From positions 1 to 57,792 of the forward strand of contig CALVEI010000005.1 in NCBI GenBank assembly GCA_944326515.1: DNA of 57,792 bases, in the 5' to 3' direction. The DNA is from Candidatus Gastranaerophilales bacterium (lineage in GTDB: Bacteria; Cyanobacteriota; Vampirovibrionia; Gastranaerophilales; Gastranaerophilaceae). A program made the position numbers and the translations under genes. Shown here piece after piece: positions 1 through 9,118 of the stretch (within the stretch, counting starts at the first letter, position 1; each line of letters starts with the position of its first letter). The notes beneath the pieces are model-generated. The model was not told the DNA's origin. It worked only from the letters and a program-made list of their open reading frames with translations, and made no database searches.

Positions 1-572
1 CACAAAGATTGTATTGTTGATAAATTTCCGCCACACAATATACCCGAAGAAACACCTCCATAGTACACATTAGGCTTGTCTATAAATATCTCACGAGTCT
101 TTGTCGTAAGAGTATCAAAGAAAGATTTTTCATTATACAAAGACACATCACCGCCAAAATCGGAATAAGCCATAGGCGCATTGTACGTAATCAGACCAAC
201 TTTTTTGTACATCATTAACATTAGCGCTGTAATATCAGAGTAACCACAAAAGATTTTAGGGTTATTCAATATAGCATCATAATCAATCAAATCTAAGATT
301 CTTATCGCACCATAACCACCTCTTGCGGCAACAATTGCATTAATAGATTCATCTTTAAAAAAGTCATTTAAAGCCTTTGCTCTTACTTTGTCATCACCGC
401 AAAGATAATTTTTTCGAGTTAATGCGTTTTCAGACACAACAACCTTGTAGCCCTTTGATTCAAAATATTTTTTTGACTGTTGCAAACGATTTTCATCTTT
501 TATATCCCCCGAAACACAAAGGATTCCAATAGTAGCACCTTTTTTGAGTTTTTGAGGTTGTATCTTTACCAT
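1..572 (-). CDS. LD-carboxypeptidase, peptidase S66 family (partial, C-terminus outside window)
   Basis: The first about 190 codons were read from the minus strand; the 3' end lies beyond base 1. Family S66 enzymes (LdcA, MccF) cut the L,D bond of the murein tetrapeptide during peptidoglycan recycling, or detoxify microcin C. Visible motifs are AARGGYGA (residues 82-89) and GYSDIT (110-115), with Ser112 in the place of the S66 nucleophile; the catalytic Glu and His would be in the missing half. There is no signal peptide, so it should be cytosolic. The ATG at 572 has a GGAG about 13 nt upstream, which is rather far. It is divergent from dnaX. S66 membership is confident; LdcA versus MccF-like specificity cannot be decided. 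Confidence 0.85.
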   Translation of the reverse strand, partial: MVKIQPQKLKKGATIGILCVSGDIKDENRLQQSKKYFESKGYKVVVSENALTRKNYLCGDDKVRAKALNDFFKDESINAIVAARGGYGAIRILDLIDYDAILNNPKIFCGYSDITALMLMMYKKVGLITYNAPMAYSDFGGDVSLYNEKSFFDTLTTKTREIFIDKPNVYYGGVSSGILCGGNLSTIQSL

Positions 573-597
573 ATTTTTCTTTTTACTCCGTTTTTCG

Positions 598-609
598 TAT
601 AATTATAAT
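598..609 (+). promoter_or_regulatory. Two overlapping -10-like boxes before dnaX
   Basis: TATAAT occurs at 598-603 and again at 604-609, upstream of a GGAG Shine-Dalgarno at 625-628. No good -35 is seen, so this is a tentative dnaX promoter. Confidence 0.35.
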
Positions 610-635
610 ATATATTTCAGAGTTGGAGCAAAATT

Positions 636-2558
636 TTGACAAACAGATATCTTCCGTTATACAGAAAGTACAGACCACAATCGTTCAAAGACTTAATCGG
701 TCAAGAAAATATAGTTAAAGCATTAACTAATGCAATAAACCTCAACAAAATTTCTCACGCATATTTGTTATGCGGTCCAAGAGGTACCGGTAAAACAACA
801 ACGGCAAGAATTATCGCAAAATCACTAAACTGCGAAAAAGGCCCGACTCTTGAGCCCTGTGGAGAATGTCCAAGCTGTAAAGATATTACAAATTCAACTC
901 CAATAGACGTTATTGAAATAGATGCTGCGTCAAACAGAAAAGTTGAAGACGCAAGAAACATATTAGAAAAAATCCAGTTTGTACCGGTAAACGGAAGATT
1001 TAAAATTTACATCATAGACGAAGTTCACATGCTAACAACAGAAGCCTTTAACACTCTGTTAAAAACGCTGGAAGAACCGCCTGAAAACGTCATATTTATC
1101 CTTGCAACAACAGAACCGCACAAAGTTCTCGATACAATTATTTCAAGATGCCAACGTTTTGACTTTAGAAGAATCACAACAGAAGACATCGTTGCAAGAC
1201 TAAAATACATATCTGAACAAGAAAATATCAAAATAACAGAAGATGCACTCTTTACAATAGCAAGAAGCTCAGCTGGCGGTATGAGAGACTCTCTTGCTTT
1301 GCTTGATCAAATCAGTGTACTTGATGCAGATAAAGAAATAACATCTGATGATGTAAATGATATGCTTGGCAGGCTATCTTTTGAGACACTTTTTGATATC
1401 AGCAACGCAATAACAACATCTGATACACAAACAGCAATAACTCTACTTGATGGTGTCTATAACAAAGGTAACGAGCCTTTCCAAATAATAACAAACCTTA
1501 TACAGTACTACAGAAATCTGCTTGTTGTAAAAAACTGTACAGACAGAAAAATTGCAGCAGAACTAACACAACTTAGTGAAGCTCATATTCTTAAACTTAG
1601 AGAACAAGCAGAAAATGTAGAAGCAGAACAAATTCTTTATATAATAGAAAGATTATCTTTTTATTCAAAAGAGATTAAAGAAACAACAAACAGATACCTT
1701 TGGCTTGAATTATGCATAATTGAGCTTTCATCAAATGTTAAGTATTCATCATACTCACAACTTATAGAAAGAATAGAAAGACTTGAATCAGGAATAACAA
1801 CAAATGCAGAACCTAATAAAGCTCAAACATATCCTTCTGCGCCACCACCGTTACCACCTGCTTTTCAAACAGAAAAGAAACAAGTAATAGCACAACCAAA
1901 AGAATCTATGCCACAAAGCTTACCAAAAGCAGAGCCTGCACCTGTTATTGCAGAGGCAAAAGAATCAATACAGGTAGAGCACAGTGAACCTCAAGAGGTT
2001 CATCCTCCCGTTGTACAAAAAACTGAAGAGCCGGCTCCAACAGTTGCTCAAACTACAGGGAACTCTACAGATTTGGCAACAGCTTGGCAAGGAATCCTTC
2101 AAAATATAACAAGCATACCTTCACGTATGTTTTTCTACAACTTGTCACGCCCTGTTGAATTAAGCCCAGATGGAATAACAATCGCATTTATGAAAGATAT
2201 TTTTGTTAAACAAGCACAAGATACAAACAAAAATACACCTCTTAAAAATGCAGCAATGGCATACTTTGGAGTAAGTGACATAAATATACATATAAAGCTT
2301 GCGGATGAAAATGATTTGGCAAATGCAGCACCAAAACCATCAATAGAAAAGCTGGAAAGAAAACCTGCTGCCCAACCGCAAAAAACATATAATGAAAAAG
2401 CGGAAGAAGAAGAAAGTATTCAACTGATAAAAGAAACTCTTGGAACTCAAAACAGTACAGAAAAAACATCCTCCGAAGAAAAAAATCATATTCCAAGCAA
2501 TCTATCAGACCAATCAAAAATGGTAATGGAACTTTTTAACGGCAAATATATTGATTAA
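636..2558 (+). CDS. dnaX: DNA polymerase III subunit gamma/tau
   Basis: This is the clamp-loader ATPase of the replicative polymerase, which loads the beta clamp and tethers polymerase cores. The AAA+ domain has Walker A GPRGTGKT (47-54), zinc-binding Cys66, 75, 78 and 81, a Walker B region IIDEVH (126-131) and the SRC sensor/arginine-finger motif (170-172). A Pro/Glu/Ala-rich linker of about 380-470 is followed by a C-terminal tau-like domain. The length (640 aa) is close to E. coli tau (643). The start is TTG, chosen because GGAG (625-628) lies 7 nt upstream and the MTNRYLPLYRKYRPQSF N-terminus is typical. There is no intein, although some cyanobacterial DnaX proteins have one. A bidirectional terminator separates it from fabF. 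Confidence 0.97.
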   Translation: MTNRYLPLYRKYRPQSFKDLIGQENIVKALTNAINLNKISHAYLLCGPRGTGKTTTARIIAKSLNCEKGPTLEPCGECPSCKDITNSTPIDVIEIDAASNRKVEDARNILEKIQFVPVNGRFKIYIIDEVHMLTTEAFNTLLKTLEEPPENVIFILATTEPHKVLDTIISRCQRFDFRRITTEDIVARLKYISEQENIKITEDALFTIARSSAGGMRDSLALLDQISVLDADKEITSDDVNDMLGRLSFETLFDISNAITTSDTQTAITLLDGVYNKGNEPFQIITNLIQYYRNLLVVKNCTDRKIAAELTQLSEAHILKLREQAENVEAEQILYIIERLSFYSKEIKETTNRYLWLELCIIELSSNVKYSSYSQLIERIERLESGITTNAEPNKAQTYPSAPPPLPPAFQTEKKQVIAQPKESMPQSLPKAEPAPVIAEAKESIQVEHSEPQEVHPPVVQKTEEPAPTVAQTTGNSTDLATAWQGILQNITSIPSRMFFYNLSRPVELSPDGITIAFMKDIFVKQAQDTNKNTPLKNAAMAYFGVSDINIHIKLADENDLANAAPKPSIEKLERKPAAQPQKTYNEKAEEEESIQLIKETLGTQNSTEKTSSEEKNHIPSNLSDQSKMVMELFNGKYID

Positions 2559-2564
2559 CATAAA

Positions 2565-2596
2565 TAAAAAAGCCCTTTAATAAAAGGGCTTTTTTA
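2565..2596. terminator. Bidirectional intrinsic terminator between dnaX and fabF
   Basis: AGCCCTTT and AAAGGGCT pair around an AATA-type loop. The stem is flanked by an A-run on the left and a T-run on the right, so it can stop transcription from both convergent genes. Confidence 0.9.
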
Positions 2597-2618
2597 TTTG
2601 ATATTTATTTAATTTAAA

Positions 2619-3875
2619 CTAAGCTTCATACTTTTTGAAAAGTAATGATGCGTTGTGTCCGCCAAAACCGAATGAGTTAGACAAAGCATATGTAACTTCT
2701 GCTTTTTGTGGTTTGTGAGGAACATAGTTTAAGTTAGCAACAGCTTCATCTTGGTTATCCAAGTTAATTGTTGGAGGTATGATACCGTTATTAATTGCTT
2801 TAATACAAACAATTGATTCTGCAGCGCCAGTAGCACCCAACATATGGCCATGCATAGATTTTGTAGAGCTAACTTTCAAATCAGGGTTTGTTGATAAATC
2901 GCCAAATATTCTTGCAATTGCCTGAGATTCTGCAATATCACCAAGACCTGTACTTGTACCGTGAGCATTTACATAATTAACAACATTAGGCTCAACACCA
3001 GCATCTTTAACAGCAAGCTTCATAGCCATTGCAGCCCCAGAACCATCTGCAGCAGGAGCAACAATATCGTATGCATCAGCAGTTTGACCATAGCCAACGA
3101 TTTCTGCATAAATTTTTGCACCACGTTTTTTCGCATGTTCAAGTTCTTCAAGTACTAAGACAGCAGCACCTTCTGACATAATAAAGCCATCACGGTCTTT
3201 GTCATATGGTCTTGATGCTTTTTCAGGTTCATCATTGTGCTTAGACAAAGTTCTTGCACTTGTAAAAGCACCAATACCCAATTTTGTAATAACAGCTTCA
3301 GCACCACCAGCAACAATAACATCAGCGTCATCCCACTGGATAGAACGGAATGCATCACCTACTGAGTGAGCAGAAGTAGCACAAGCAGTAACAACAGCTT
3401 TGTTAACACCTTTTGCTCCGTGTTTGATAGAAATTCTACCTGCACCCATATCAGCAATAATCATAGGTACAGTGAAAGGTGAGCATTTTGTAGGGCCTTT
3501 TGCTGTGATAATATCGTGTTGTCTTTCGAAAGTATCAAAACCACCTGCAGCAGATCCAACAATAACACCGTATCTGTATGGGTCAACATTTTCACCTGCA
3601 ACAATACCGGAATCTGCAATAGCCTCATCAGCTGCAACCATAGCAAACTGATTATATCTGTCCATTCTTCTTGCCTCTTTGGGGTCAAGATATTCTTCAG
3701 GTTTAAAATTCTTTACTTCACCTGCTATATGCACGGTGTGACCTTCAAGCGAAATGTGTTCTATTGTAGAAATTCCGCTTTTACCTTCTAAAAGACTGTT
3801 CCAAAATTTATCGACTCCAACGCCAAACGGAGAAACAATCCCTAAACCTGTAACAACAACTCTTCTTTTACTCAT
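2619..3875 (-). CDS. fabF: beta-ketoacyl-ACP synthase II
   Basis: This condensing enzyme elongates acyl-ACP with malonyl-ACP in type II fatty-acid synthesis in the cytosol. The 418 aa match the family length. The catalytic triad is visible: Cys165 in TACATSAH, His305 in NAHGTSTG and His342 in KSMHGHMLGATGA, with Lys339 beside it. It is the last gene of the minus-strand fab cluster, 98 bp after acpP. A GC-rich stem-loop in that gap may lower its expression relative to acpP. Confidence 0.97.
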   Translation of the reverse strand: MSKRRVVVTGLGIVSPFGVGVDKFWNSLLEGKSGISTIEHISLEGHTVHIAGEVKNFKPEEYLDPKEARRMDRYNQFAMVAADEAIADSGIVAGENVDPYRYGVIVGSAAGGFDTFERQHDIITAKGPTKCSPFTVPMIIADMGAGRISIKHGAKGVNKAVVTACATSAHSVGDAFRSIQWDDADVIVAGGAEAVITKLGIGAFTSARTLSKHNDEPEKASRPYDKDRDGFIMSEGAAVLVLEELEHAKKRGAKIYAEIVGYGQTADAYDIVAPAADGSGAAMAMKLAVKDAGVEPNVVNYVNAHGTSTGLGDIAESQAIARIFGDLSTNPDLKVSSTKSMHGHMLGATGAAESIVCIKAINNGIIPPTINLDNQDEAVANLNYVPHKPQKAEVTYALSNSFGFGGHNASLLFKKYEA

Positions 3876-3929
3876 CTTCTAACCTTTTCTAATCTCGGAT
3901 TTAGTCATTTACCACTAAACGGTAAAAGT

Positions 3930-3955
3930 GCGGGGAGTATTTTCATGCTCCCCGC
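3930..3955 (-). promoter_or_regulatory. GC-rich stem-loop between acpP and fabF
   Basis: GCGGGGAG (3930-3937) pairs perfectly with CTCCCCGC (3948-3955) across a 10-nt loop. On the minus strand it is followed only by ACTTTTACC, so it is at best a leaky terminator. It could be a processing or 3'-end stabilising element that lets acpP be expressed above fabF. Confidence 0.65.
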
Positions 3956-3973
3956 AAAAACTATAGCCGTAAA

Positions 3974-4207
3974 CTATGAATGAGATTCAATGTAGTTTAC
4001 TGCGTCTTGAACTGTAGCAATTTTTTCAGCTTCTTCATCAGGAATTTCGCAACCGAATTCTTCTTCGAAAGCCATAACCAATTCAACTGTATCTAAAGAA
4101 TCAGCACCTAAATCAGCTGTAAAGCTAGCTTCAGGAGTAACTAAATTTTCATCAACACTTAATTGTTCAACTACTACTTTTTTAACTCTCTCAAGAACTG
4201 TACTCAT
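3974..4207 (-). CDS. acpP: acyl carrier protein
   Basis: A 77-residue acidic carrier protein that holds growing acyl chains on 4'-phosphopantetheine. The attachment serine is Ser37 in [10 protein letters not shown]. It serves FabD, FabH, FabF, FabG and PlsX, all encoded here, and also lipid A synthesis. It has its own candidate promoter upstream (TTGCAT, 16 nt, TATAAT) and a GAGG ribosome-binding site, and is followed by a stem-loop. This fits the need for ACP in large excess over the enzymes. Confidence 0.98.
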   Translation of the reverse strand: MSTVLERVKKVVVEQLSVDENLVTPEASFTADLGADSLDTVELVMAFEEEFGCEIPDEEAEKIATVQDAVNYIESHS

Positions 4208-4252
4208 GTTTTTTCATCCTCATTTTAAATTAACTACGTATTTTCATTTTTT

Positions 4253-4280
4253 ATTATACTATTTCAAGATAAATATGCAA
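4253..4280 (-). promoter_or_regulatory. Candidate acpP promoter
   Basis: On the minus strand TTGCAT (4275-4280) and TATAAT (4253-4258) are separated by 16 nt in the 98-nt fabG-acpP gap. This gives a leader of about 40 nt with a GAGG site. Confidence 0.6.
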
Positions 4281-4305
4281 TTTTGTAAAGTCAATGTTTA
4301 CAGAA

Positions 4306-5037
4306 CTAAACCACTAACCCACCATCAACACCTATTACCTGACCTGTAATATAAGGTGCATCTTCAGCCAAAAATCTGACAGCTTTTGCAATATCTTCAG
4401 GTTGACCTAATCTCTTAAGTGGAATGTGTTCTGCGATTTTTTCAGTATCCAAATCTTTTGTCATATCAGTTTGAATAAAGCCAGGAGCAACTGCGTTAAC
4501 TCTAATGTTACGAGAGCCCAACTCTTTTGCCAAAGATTTAGTAAAACCGATTAAACCTGCTTTAGCAGCAGAATAATTTGCTTGACCAGCATTACCCATA
4601 ACGCCGACAATACTTGACATATTAATAATACAACCTGAACGTTGTTTAATCATTGTTTTAATAGCAGGGCTTGTCATATAAAATGCACTGCTGAGGTTTG
4701 TATTAATAACAGCTTCCCAATTTTCTGCACTCATACGCATAAACAAACCGTCACGTGTAATACCTGCATTGTTTACAAGAACATCAAGCTTACCAAAATC
4801 CGCCAAAACTTCTTCAACTGCTTTAGCGCAAGCTTCTTTATCAGCAACATCAAACTTGTATGCTTTAGCTTTAACGCCCAAGTCTGTTAATTCAGATACT
4901 GTTTTATTAGCAGCTTCTTCATTTCCTGCATAACTAACAGCAACGTCATAACCTGCTTTTGCTAATTCTATAGCACAAGCTTTACCGATTCCTCTTGACG
5001 CACCTGTAACAAGAGCTACTTTTTTATCTTCTGTCAT
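4306..5037 (-). CDS. fabG: 3-oxoacyl-ACP reductase
   Basis: An NADPH-dependent short-chain dehydrogenase for the first reduction step of the fatty-acid elongation cycle. The cofactor motif TGASRGIG is at 11-18, NNAG at 89-92, and the catalytic Ser142, Tyr155 and Lys159 lie in the SSIVGVMGNAGQANYSAAK region. The 243 aa match the family. An AAGGAG site precedes the ATG. It lies 11 nt after fabD and 98 nt before acpP. Confidence 0.97.
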   Translation of the reverse strand: MTEDKKVALVTGASRGIGKACAIELAKAGYDVAVSYAGNEEAANKTVSELTDLGVKAKAYKFDVADKEACAKAVEEVLADFGKLDVLVNNAGITRDGLFMRMSAENWEAVINTNLSSAFYMTSPAIKTMIKQRSGCIINMSSIVGVMGNAGQANYSAAKAGLIGFTKSLAKELGSRNIRVNAVAPGFIQTDMTKDLDTEKIAEHIPLKRLGQPEDIAKAVRFLAEDAPYITGQVIGVDGGLVV

Positions 5038-5048
5038 ATTAATTCTCC

Positions 5049-5996
5049 TTATTTAAGAGTAACTACTGCTTTTAAAGATTCTACAGTTGCATTCAAAGAA
5101 TCTTCATCATATACATTTAACACGTTAAGTGCAGGATTAATTTTCTTGCACAAACCTGCCAAAACTTTACCTGGACCAATTTCTACTATAGTATCAACAC
5201 CATCTGCTACCATTTTTTCTACAGTTTGTGTCCACATTACTGAAGAATAAATTTGTGCAGTCATTTTAGACTTAAATCTAATAGCTGATGTTGTAGGTTC
5301 AGCGTCAACATTAGTGAAAACAGGTATCTTAGCGTCTTTTATATCACAATCATCTAAAATTTCAGAAAATTTAACACTAGCTTCATTCATTAATGCAGAG
5401 TGGAAACCACCAGAAACAGGAAGAGGAATAACTCTCTTAGCGCCTGCTTCTTTTAAAGCATCATTAGCTTTTGCAACTGCATCAGCTTCACCAGTTATAA
5501 CAATTTGAGCAGGAGAATTGTAATTCGCTACAGACACTATGCCATCGATTCTGCTAATGATATCAACGATAGCATCTTTATCCATACCAATAACAGCAGT
5601 CATTGCACCTTTTGTAGCAACAGCAGCATTGTTCATCTCAGTTGCTCTTTTATCAATTAATCTCATTGCTGTAGCAAAGTCAACAACATCAGCGGCATAA
5701 TATGCACCGTATTCACCCAGTGAATGACCTGCAACATAATCAGGTTTAATATCTGTTTTTTCCTTCAATGCTTCTAAAGCAGCAATTGATGTAACAAGAA
5801 TAGCAGGCTGAGTATTAATTGTTTGTTTTAAATCTTCTTCAGGTCCTTCAAAACACATTTTTGAAATATTTCTGCCTAAAACTTCATCAGCCTTTTCAAA
5901 TATTTCTTTAGCCTTTGCAGATGTTTCATACAAAGATTTACCCATGCCTACGGACTGTGAGCCTTGTCCGGGGAATACGAATGCTACTTTTCCCAT
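5049..5996 (-). CDS. fabD: malonyl-CoA:ACP transacylase
   Basis: Transfers malonyl from CoA to ACP, supplying the extender unit for FabH and FabF. It has the N-terminal FPGQGSQ motif, the GHSLG nucleophile elbow with Ser92, Arg117 and His199 in GGFHS. The 315 aa are typical. The gap to fabH is 84 nt with no clear terminator, so it is probably cotranscribed. Confidence 0.97.
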   Translation of the reverse strand: MGKVAFVFPGQGSQSVGMGKSLYETSAKAKEIFEKADEVLGRNISKMCFEGPEEDLKQTINTQPAILVTSIAALEALKEKTDIKPDYVAGHSLGEYGAYYAADVVDFATAMRLIDKRATEMNNAAVATKGAMTAVIGMDKDAIVDIISRIDGIVSVANYNSPAQIVITGEADAVAKANDALKEAGAKRVIPLPVSGGFHSALMNEASVKFSEILDDCDIKDAKIPVFTNVDAEPTTSAIRFKSKMTAQIYSSVMWTQTVEKMVADGVDTIVEIGPGKVLAGLCKKINPALNVLNVYDEDSLNATVESLKAVVTLK

Positions 5997-6080
5997 CTTA
6001 TATCTCCTTAATAAATCTAATCAATTAATACGTACCGCCAATAATTAAAACGAACTATATGGACAATCTCGAATTAATAA

Positions 6081-7088
6081 TTATGCAATACCTTCTCTTA
6101 ACCTTACAATTACAGTACCCCAAGTTAAGCCTGCGCCAAAACCGCTCAATATAGCCTTGCAAGGTAATTTAATTTTGCCTTCTTCAATACCTTCTGCCAT
6201 AGCAAGAGGAATAGAAGCAGCAGATGTATTACCATATTTTTGGAGGTTAACAATAATTTTGTCATCGCTGTAATTCAATCTTGATGCCATTGCCTCAATG
6301 ATTCTGTAATTAGCTTGGTGAGGAATTAAATAATCTACATCATCAGGTGTTAATCCTGCTTTTTCAAGACAATTGCTGATAGATTCAGGCATTGTAGTTA
6401 CAACAAACTTGTAAACTTCTCTACCATTCATAACAATTTTTTGTTTTTGAGGTTCGCAAGGCTCAACAAGCGGACAATTTTCACCATTCATAGGCATTTT
6501 AATGAAATCGCCGTCTTTGCCGTTTGAATGCATATCCATAGCGATGATATCATCGACACCGTCAACTGATTCTTTAAGAACAAAAGCACCAGCACCATCA
6601 CCAAACAACACACAGCTTGTTCTATCATACCAATCAATAAACTTAGAATTAGCATCTGTCGCAACAAGCAAAATATTTTTATATATGCCTGAAGAAATAA
6701 ATGCTTTTGCAATATTCATAGCATAAATCATACCTGTACAAGCAGCTGTAATATCAAAAGCAGCTGCTTTATCAGCACCAATAGCAGCTTGAATTTCGCA
6801 AGCAGTAGACGGATATGGGTGAGCAGGTACAGAAGCAGCGGCAATAATCATATCGATATCTTTTGCATCCATTTTTGCTTTTTCAAGAGCATTTTTTGCA
6901 GCTTTGATACCTAATGTAACAGCATTTTCTTCGCCTGATACAACACGACGTTCCTTGATACCAGTTCTTGTTGTAATCCACTCATCGCTAGTATCAACTA
7001 ACTTTGTTAAATCATCATTTGTGATAACCGTATCCGGTACTCCATACCCCACGCCTGCAATCATTACAGGAATTAAATTTAATGACAT
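6081..7088 (-). CDS. fabH: beta-ketoacyl-ACP synthase III
   Basis: Starts fatty-acid synthesis by condensing acetyl-CoA (or another short acyl-CoA) with malonyl-ACP. The catalytic triad is Cys117 in TAACTGM, His257 in PHQAN and Asn287 in YGNTSAAS. The length of 335 aa is usual. It starts 5 nt after plsX ends, the common plsX-fabH pairing. Confidence 0.97.
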   Translation of the reverse strand: MSLNLIPVMIAGVGYGVPDTVITNDDLTKLVDTSDEWITTRTGIKERRVVSGEENAVTLGIKAAKNALEKAKMDAKDIDMIIAAASVPAHPYPSTACEIQAAIGADKAAAFDITAACTGMIYAMNIAKAFISSGIYKNILLVATDANSKFIDWYDRTSCVLFGDGAGAFVLKESVDGVDDIIAMDMHSNGKDGDFIKMPMNGENCPLVEPCEPQKQKIVMNGREVYKFVVTTMPESISNCLEKAGLTPDDVDYLIPHQANYRIIEAMASRLNYSDDKIIVNLQKYGNTSAASIPLAMAEGIEEGKIKLPCKAILSGFGAGLTWGTVIVRLREGIA

Positions 7089-7093
7089 AAAAT

Positions 7094-8146
7094 CTATCCT
7101 TCGTAAAACTCTGATATTTTCTTATTAACATCCGATTCAACGGCTTCTTTTGCAACTCTTACCGCATTCTTAATTGCATAAGCCATGCTTCTTCCGTGAG
7201 AAATAACAGTAATGCCTTTTACACCAAGAAGCAAAGCACCGCCAAACTCTTCATAATTAATTCTTTTAAAAATTCTTTTCATTGCAGATTTTGCAAGCAG
7301 ACCAATCACCATAGAAATAGGATCTCTTTTAAACTCTTGCATAATCATTTTAAACAACATAGAAGAAGCACCTTCTATACTTTTCAAAGCAACGTTGCCG
7401 ACAAAACCGTCACAAACAACAACATCACAATCGCCTAAAAAGATTTCTTTTCCTTCTACGTTACCAATAAAGTTCAAACCGTCTTTGTTTTCTTCTAATA
7501 ACTTGTAAGCAGCTTGAGCAAGCTCATTACCTTTACCTGCTTCTTCTCCAATATTCAAAACCCCAATTCTTGGAATTTCAACACCAAGAACATTCTTAGA
7601 AAAAGCAGACCCCATGATAGCAAATTGATACAACATCTCAGGAGTACAATTACTATTTGCACCAGAGTCAATCATAACAACCGGTTTTTTCATTGTAGGC
7701 AAAGTAGTTGCGATAGCAGGTCTTTCAATGCCAGGTAATCTACCCAAACCAAATAAACTTGAAGCCATTGCTGCACCGGTTGATCCAGCTGCAACTACTG
7801 CTTGAGAACTGCCAGTAGCAACTGCTTTAACAGCCAAAACGATAGAAGAATCTTTCTTCTTTCTGATTGCCTGTCCAGGGGCTTCACCCATTTCTATAAC
7901 TTCAGACGCAGGTGTAATTTTAACGTCTAATTTGTCAACATCTACCCTAATTCTGCCTTTGGGAGAATTAATGTTGTTAGTTCTAATGCCATCTTGTTTG
8001 ACATCATTGATGACTCTTTTTATCTCATCATCTTTTCCGACGAGCTCTATTGCAACATTGTAATCAGATGCAGCCCACAACGCGCCTTTTACTATCTCAT
8101 CTGGTGCATTGTCGCCACCCATTGCATCAATAGCTATCCTAGTCAT
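7094..8146 (-). CDS. plsX: phosphate acyltransferase PlsX
   Basis: Converts acyl-ACP to acyl-phosphate, the donor for PlsY in phospholipid synthesis; it is a peripheral membrane enzyme. The N-terminus MTRIAIDAMGGDNAP is diagnostic and 350 aa is normal. A GGGAGAAG site precedes the ATG. It lies behind a strong terminator that ends yceD-rpmF, so it needs either readthrough or a promoter in the short gap, where I see no clear one. Confidence 0.96.
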   Translation of the reverse strand: MTRIAIDAMGGDNAPDEIVKGALWAASDYNVAIELVGKDDEIKRVINDVKQDGIRTNNINSPKGRIRVDVDKLDVKITPASEVIEMGEAPGQAIRKKKDSSIVLAVKAVATGSSQAVVAAGSTGAAMASSLFGLGRLPGIERPAIATTLPTMKKPVVMIDSGANSNCTPEMLYQFAIMGSAFSKNVLGVEIPRIGVLNIGEEAGKGNELAQAAYKLLEENKDGLNFIGNVEGKEIFLGDCDVVVCDGFVGNVALKSIEGASSMLFKMIMQEFKRDPISMVIGLLAKSAMKRIFKRINYEEFGGALLLGVKGITVISHGRSMAYAIKNAVRVAKEAVESDVNKKISEFYEG

Positions 8147-8190
8147 ACTAAAACTCTTCTCCCTACAAACTTTTCCATACTTTTTTTAAA

Positions 8191-8222
8191 AAAACCGCCG
8201 CCAAAATTAAACGGCGGTTTTT
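8191..8222 (-). terminator. Intrinsic terminator after rpmF
   Basis: ACCGCCG pairs with CGGCGGT, extended by flanking A/T pairs, and on the minus strand is followed by a long T-run. It separates yceD-rpmF from plsX-fab inside what is often a single operon. Confidence 0.88.
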
Positions 8223-8228
8223 AGAAAA

Positions 8229-8597
8229 CTATTCTTCAGAAGATTTTTCTTCTTCTTTAACTTCTTCAGCCGGAGTTTCTGCACTAGCTTCTTCAACTAC
8301 TACAGTTTCTTCAGCATTTACTTCTTCAGCTACTTCTGCTTTTTTAGTTTTTTTAGCAGGCGCTTTTTTAGCTTTTGCTGCTTTTTTAGGAGCTTCTGCA
8401 TTAGCTTCTTCAACAAAGCCTTCCGCTTTTCTTGAAACAACTTTGCCTTTATACTGCCCGCAAGCTGTACAAACAGTATGAGTCAAAACTAATTCGCCAC
8501 AATTTGGGCAAGTAGTAGTTTCAGGAACTGTTGCTTTCCAGTTTGATCTTCTGTGTCCTTGTGCTGATGCACCTGTTCTTTTCTTTGGTACTGCCAT
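8229..8597 (-). CDS. rpmF: 50S ribosomal protein L32 with an unusual C-terminal extension
   Basis: Residues 1-60 are a standard L32: MAVPKKRTGASAQGHRRSNW, then a zinc site of Cys30, Cys33, Cys43 and Cys46. Usual L32 is about 57-60 aa; this one has 122. The extra half is low complexity: Ala/Lys-rich to about residue 88, then strongly acidic Glu/Ala/Val to the end. A site in GAAGGAAAA precedes the start. It follows yceD by 2 nt, the conserved pairing. The extension looks disordered; its function is unknown. Confidence 0.95.
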   Translation of the reverse strand: MAVPKKRTGASAQGHRRSNWKATVPETTTCPNCGELVLTHTVCTACGQYKGKVVSRKAEGFVEEANAEAPKKAAKAKKAPAKKTKKAEVAEEVNAEETVVVEEASAETPAEEVKEEEKSSEE

Positions 8598-8599
8598 TT

Positions 8600-9109
8600 T
8601 TATTTTCCTTCTTTTTTTATCTTTAAATTCTTAAATACATCCAAACGGGGGTCTGAAATTTCTTTTTTTATGTACTTTTCCATTTCAGGGCTTCCATTAC
8701 AATTTATATCACAAACAGACGGATTTGGAATGTTTAATGTTACAGATTGATAAATTAAATCTTCAACATCAATGCCATCTTCTCCATGAAGTTCGGTGAT
8801 AAAATCGCCGTCTTTAAGTTCAATTTCTTGTCCAGAATGTGCACCCTTAGCGGATTTTGCACTCCCTAGAATATAAGTTTCGTCCACATCAACTTCAATT
8901 TTTTTTAAAAAATTTTTTAAACATCTGTCACAAATCAGCTTAACATTTGCAACAATTTGTCCCTTTACTTGAATATAAGATCCAAATGCACTAAAAATCA
9001 ATTCAGCCTTAACTACGCCATCTGTAGAAAGGTCTTTTATCTCATTTTCAAAGTTAATTTTTAGTGAATGGTCTTTTGCGTTTTTTATATCATCGATAGA
9101 AATATTCAT
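8600..9109 (-). CDS. yceD: DUF177/YceD family protein
   Basis: A conserved partner of rpmF, linked in other organisms to 23S rRNA processing or ribosome assembly. Family signs are the CDRC pair near residues 79-82, a later pair in CDINC, and the C-terminal DPRLDVFKNLK signature. It has 169 aa. The ATG has no Shine-Dalgarno and lies only 9 nt after the -10 box of an excellent promoter, so the mRNA leader should be about 3 nt. Confidence 0.9.
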   Translation of the reverse strand: MNISIDDIKNAKDHSLKINFENEIKDLSTDGVVKAELIFSAFGSYIQVKGQIVANVKLICDRCLKNFLKKIEVDVDETYILGSAKSAKGAHSGQEIELKDGDFITELHGEDGIDVEDLIYQSVTLNIPNPSVCDINCNGSPEMEKYIKKEISDPRLDVFKNLKIKKEGK

Positions 9110-9118
9110 AGTTTTCTT

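Noticed and set aside
636-2558. Intein or programmed frameshift in dnaX
   Set aside because: The protein aligns end to end with full-length tau by motif and length, and I saw no convincing slippery run with a following stem.
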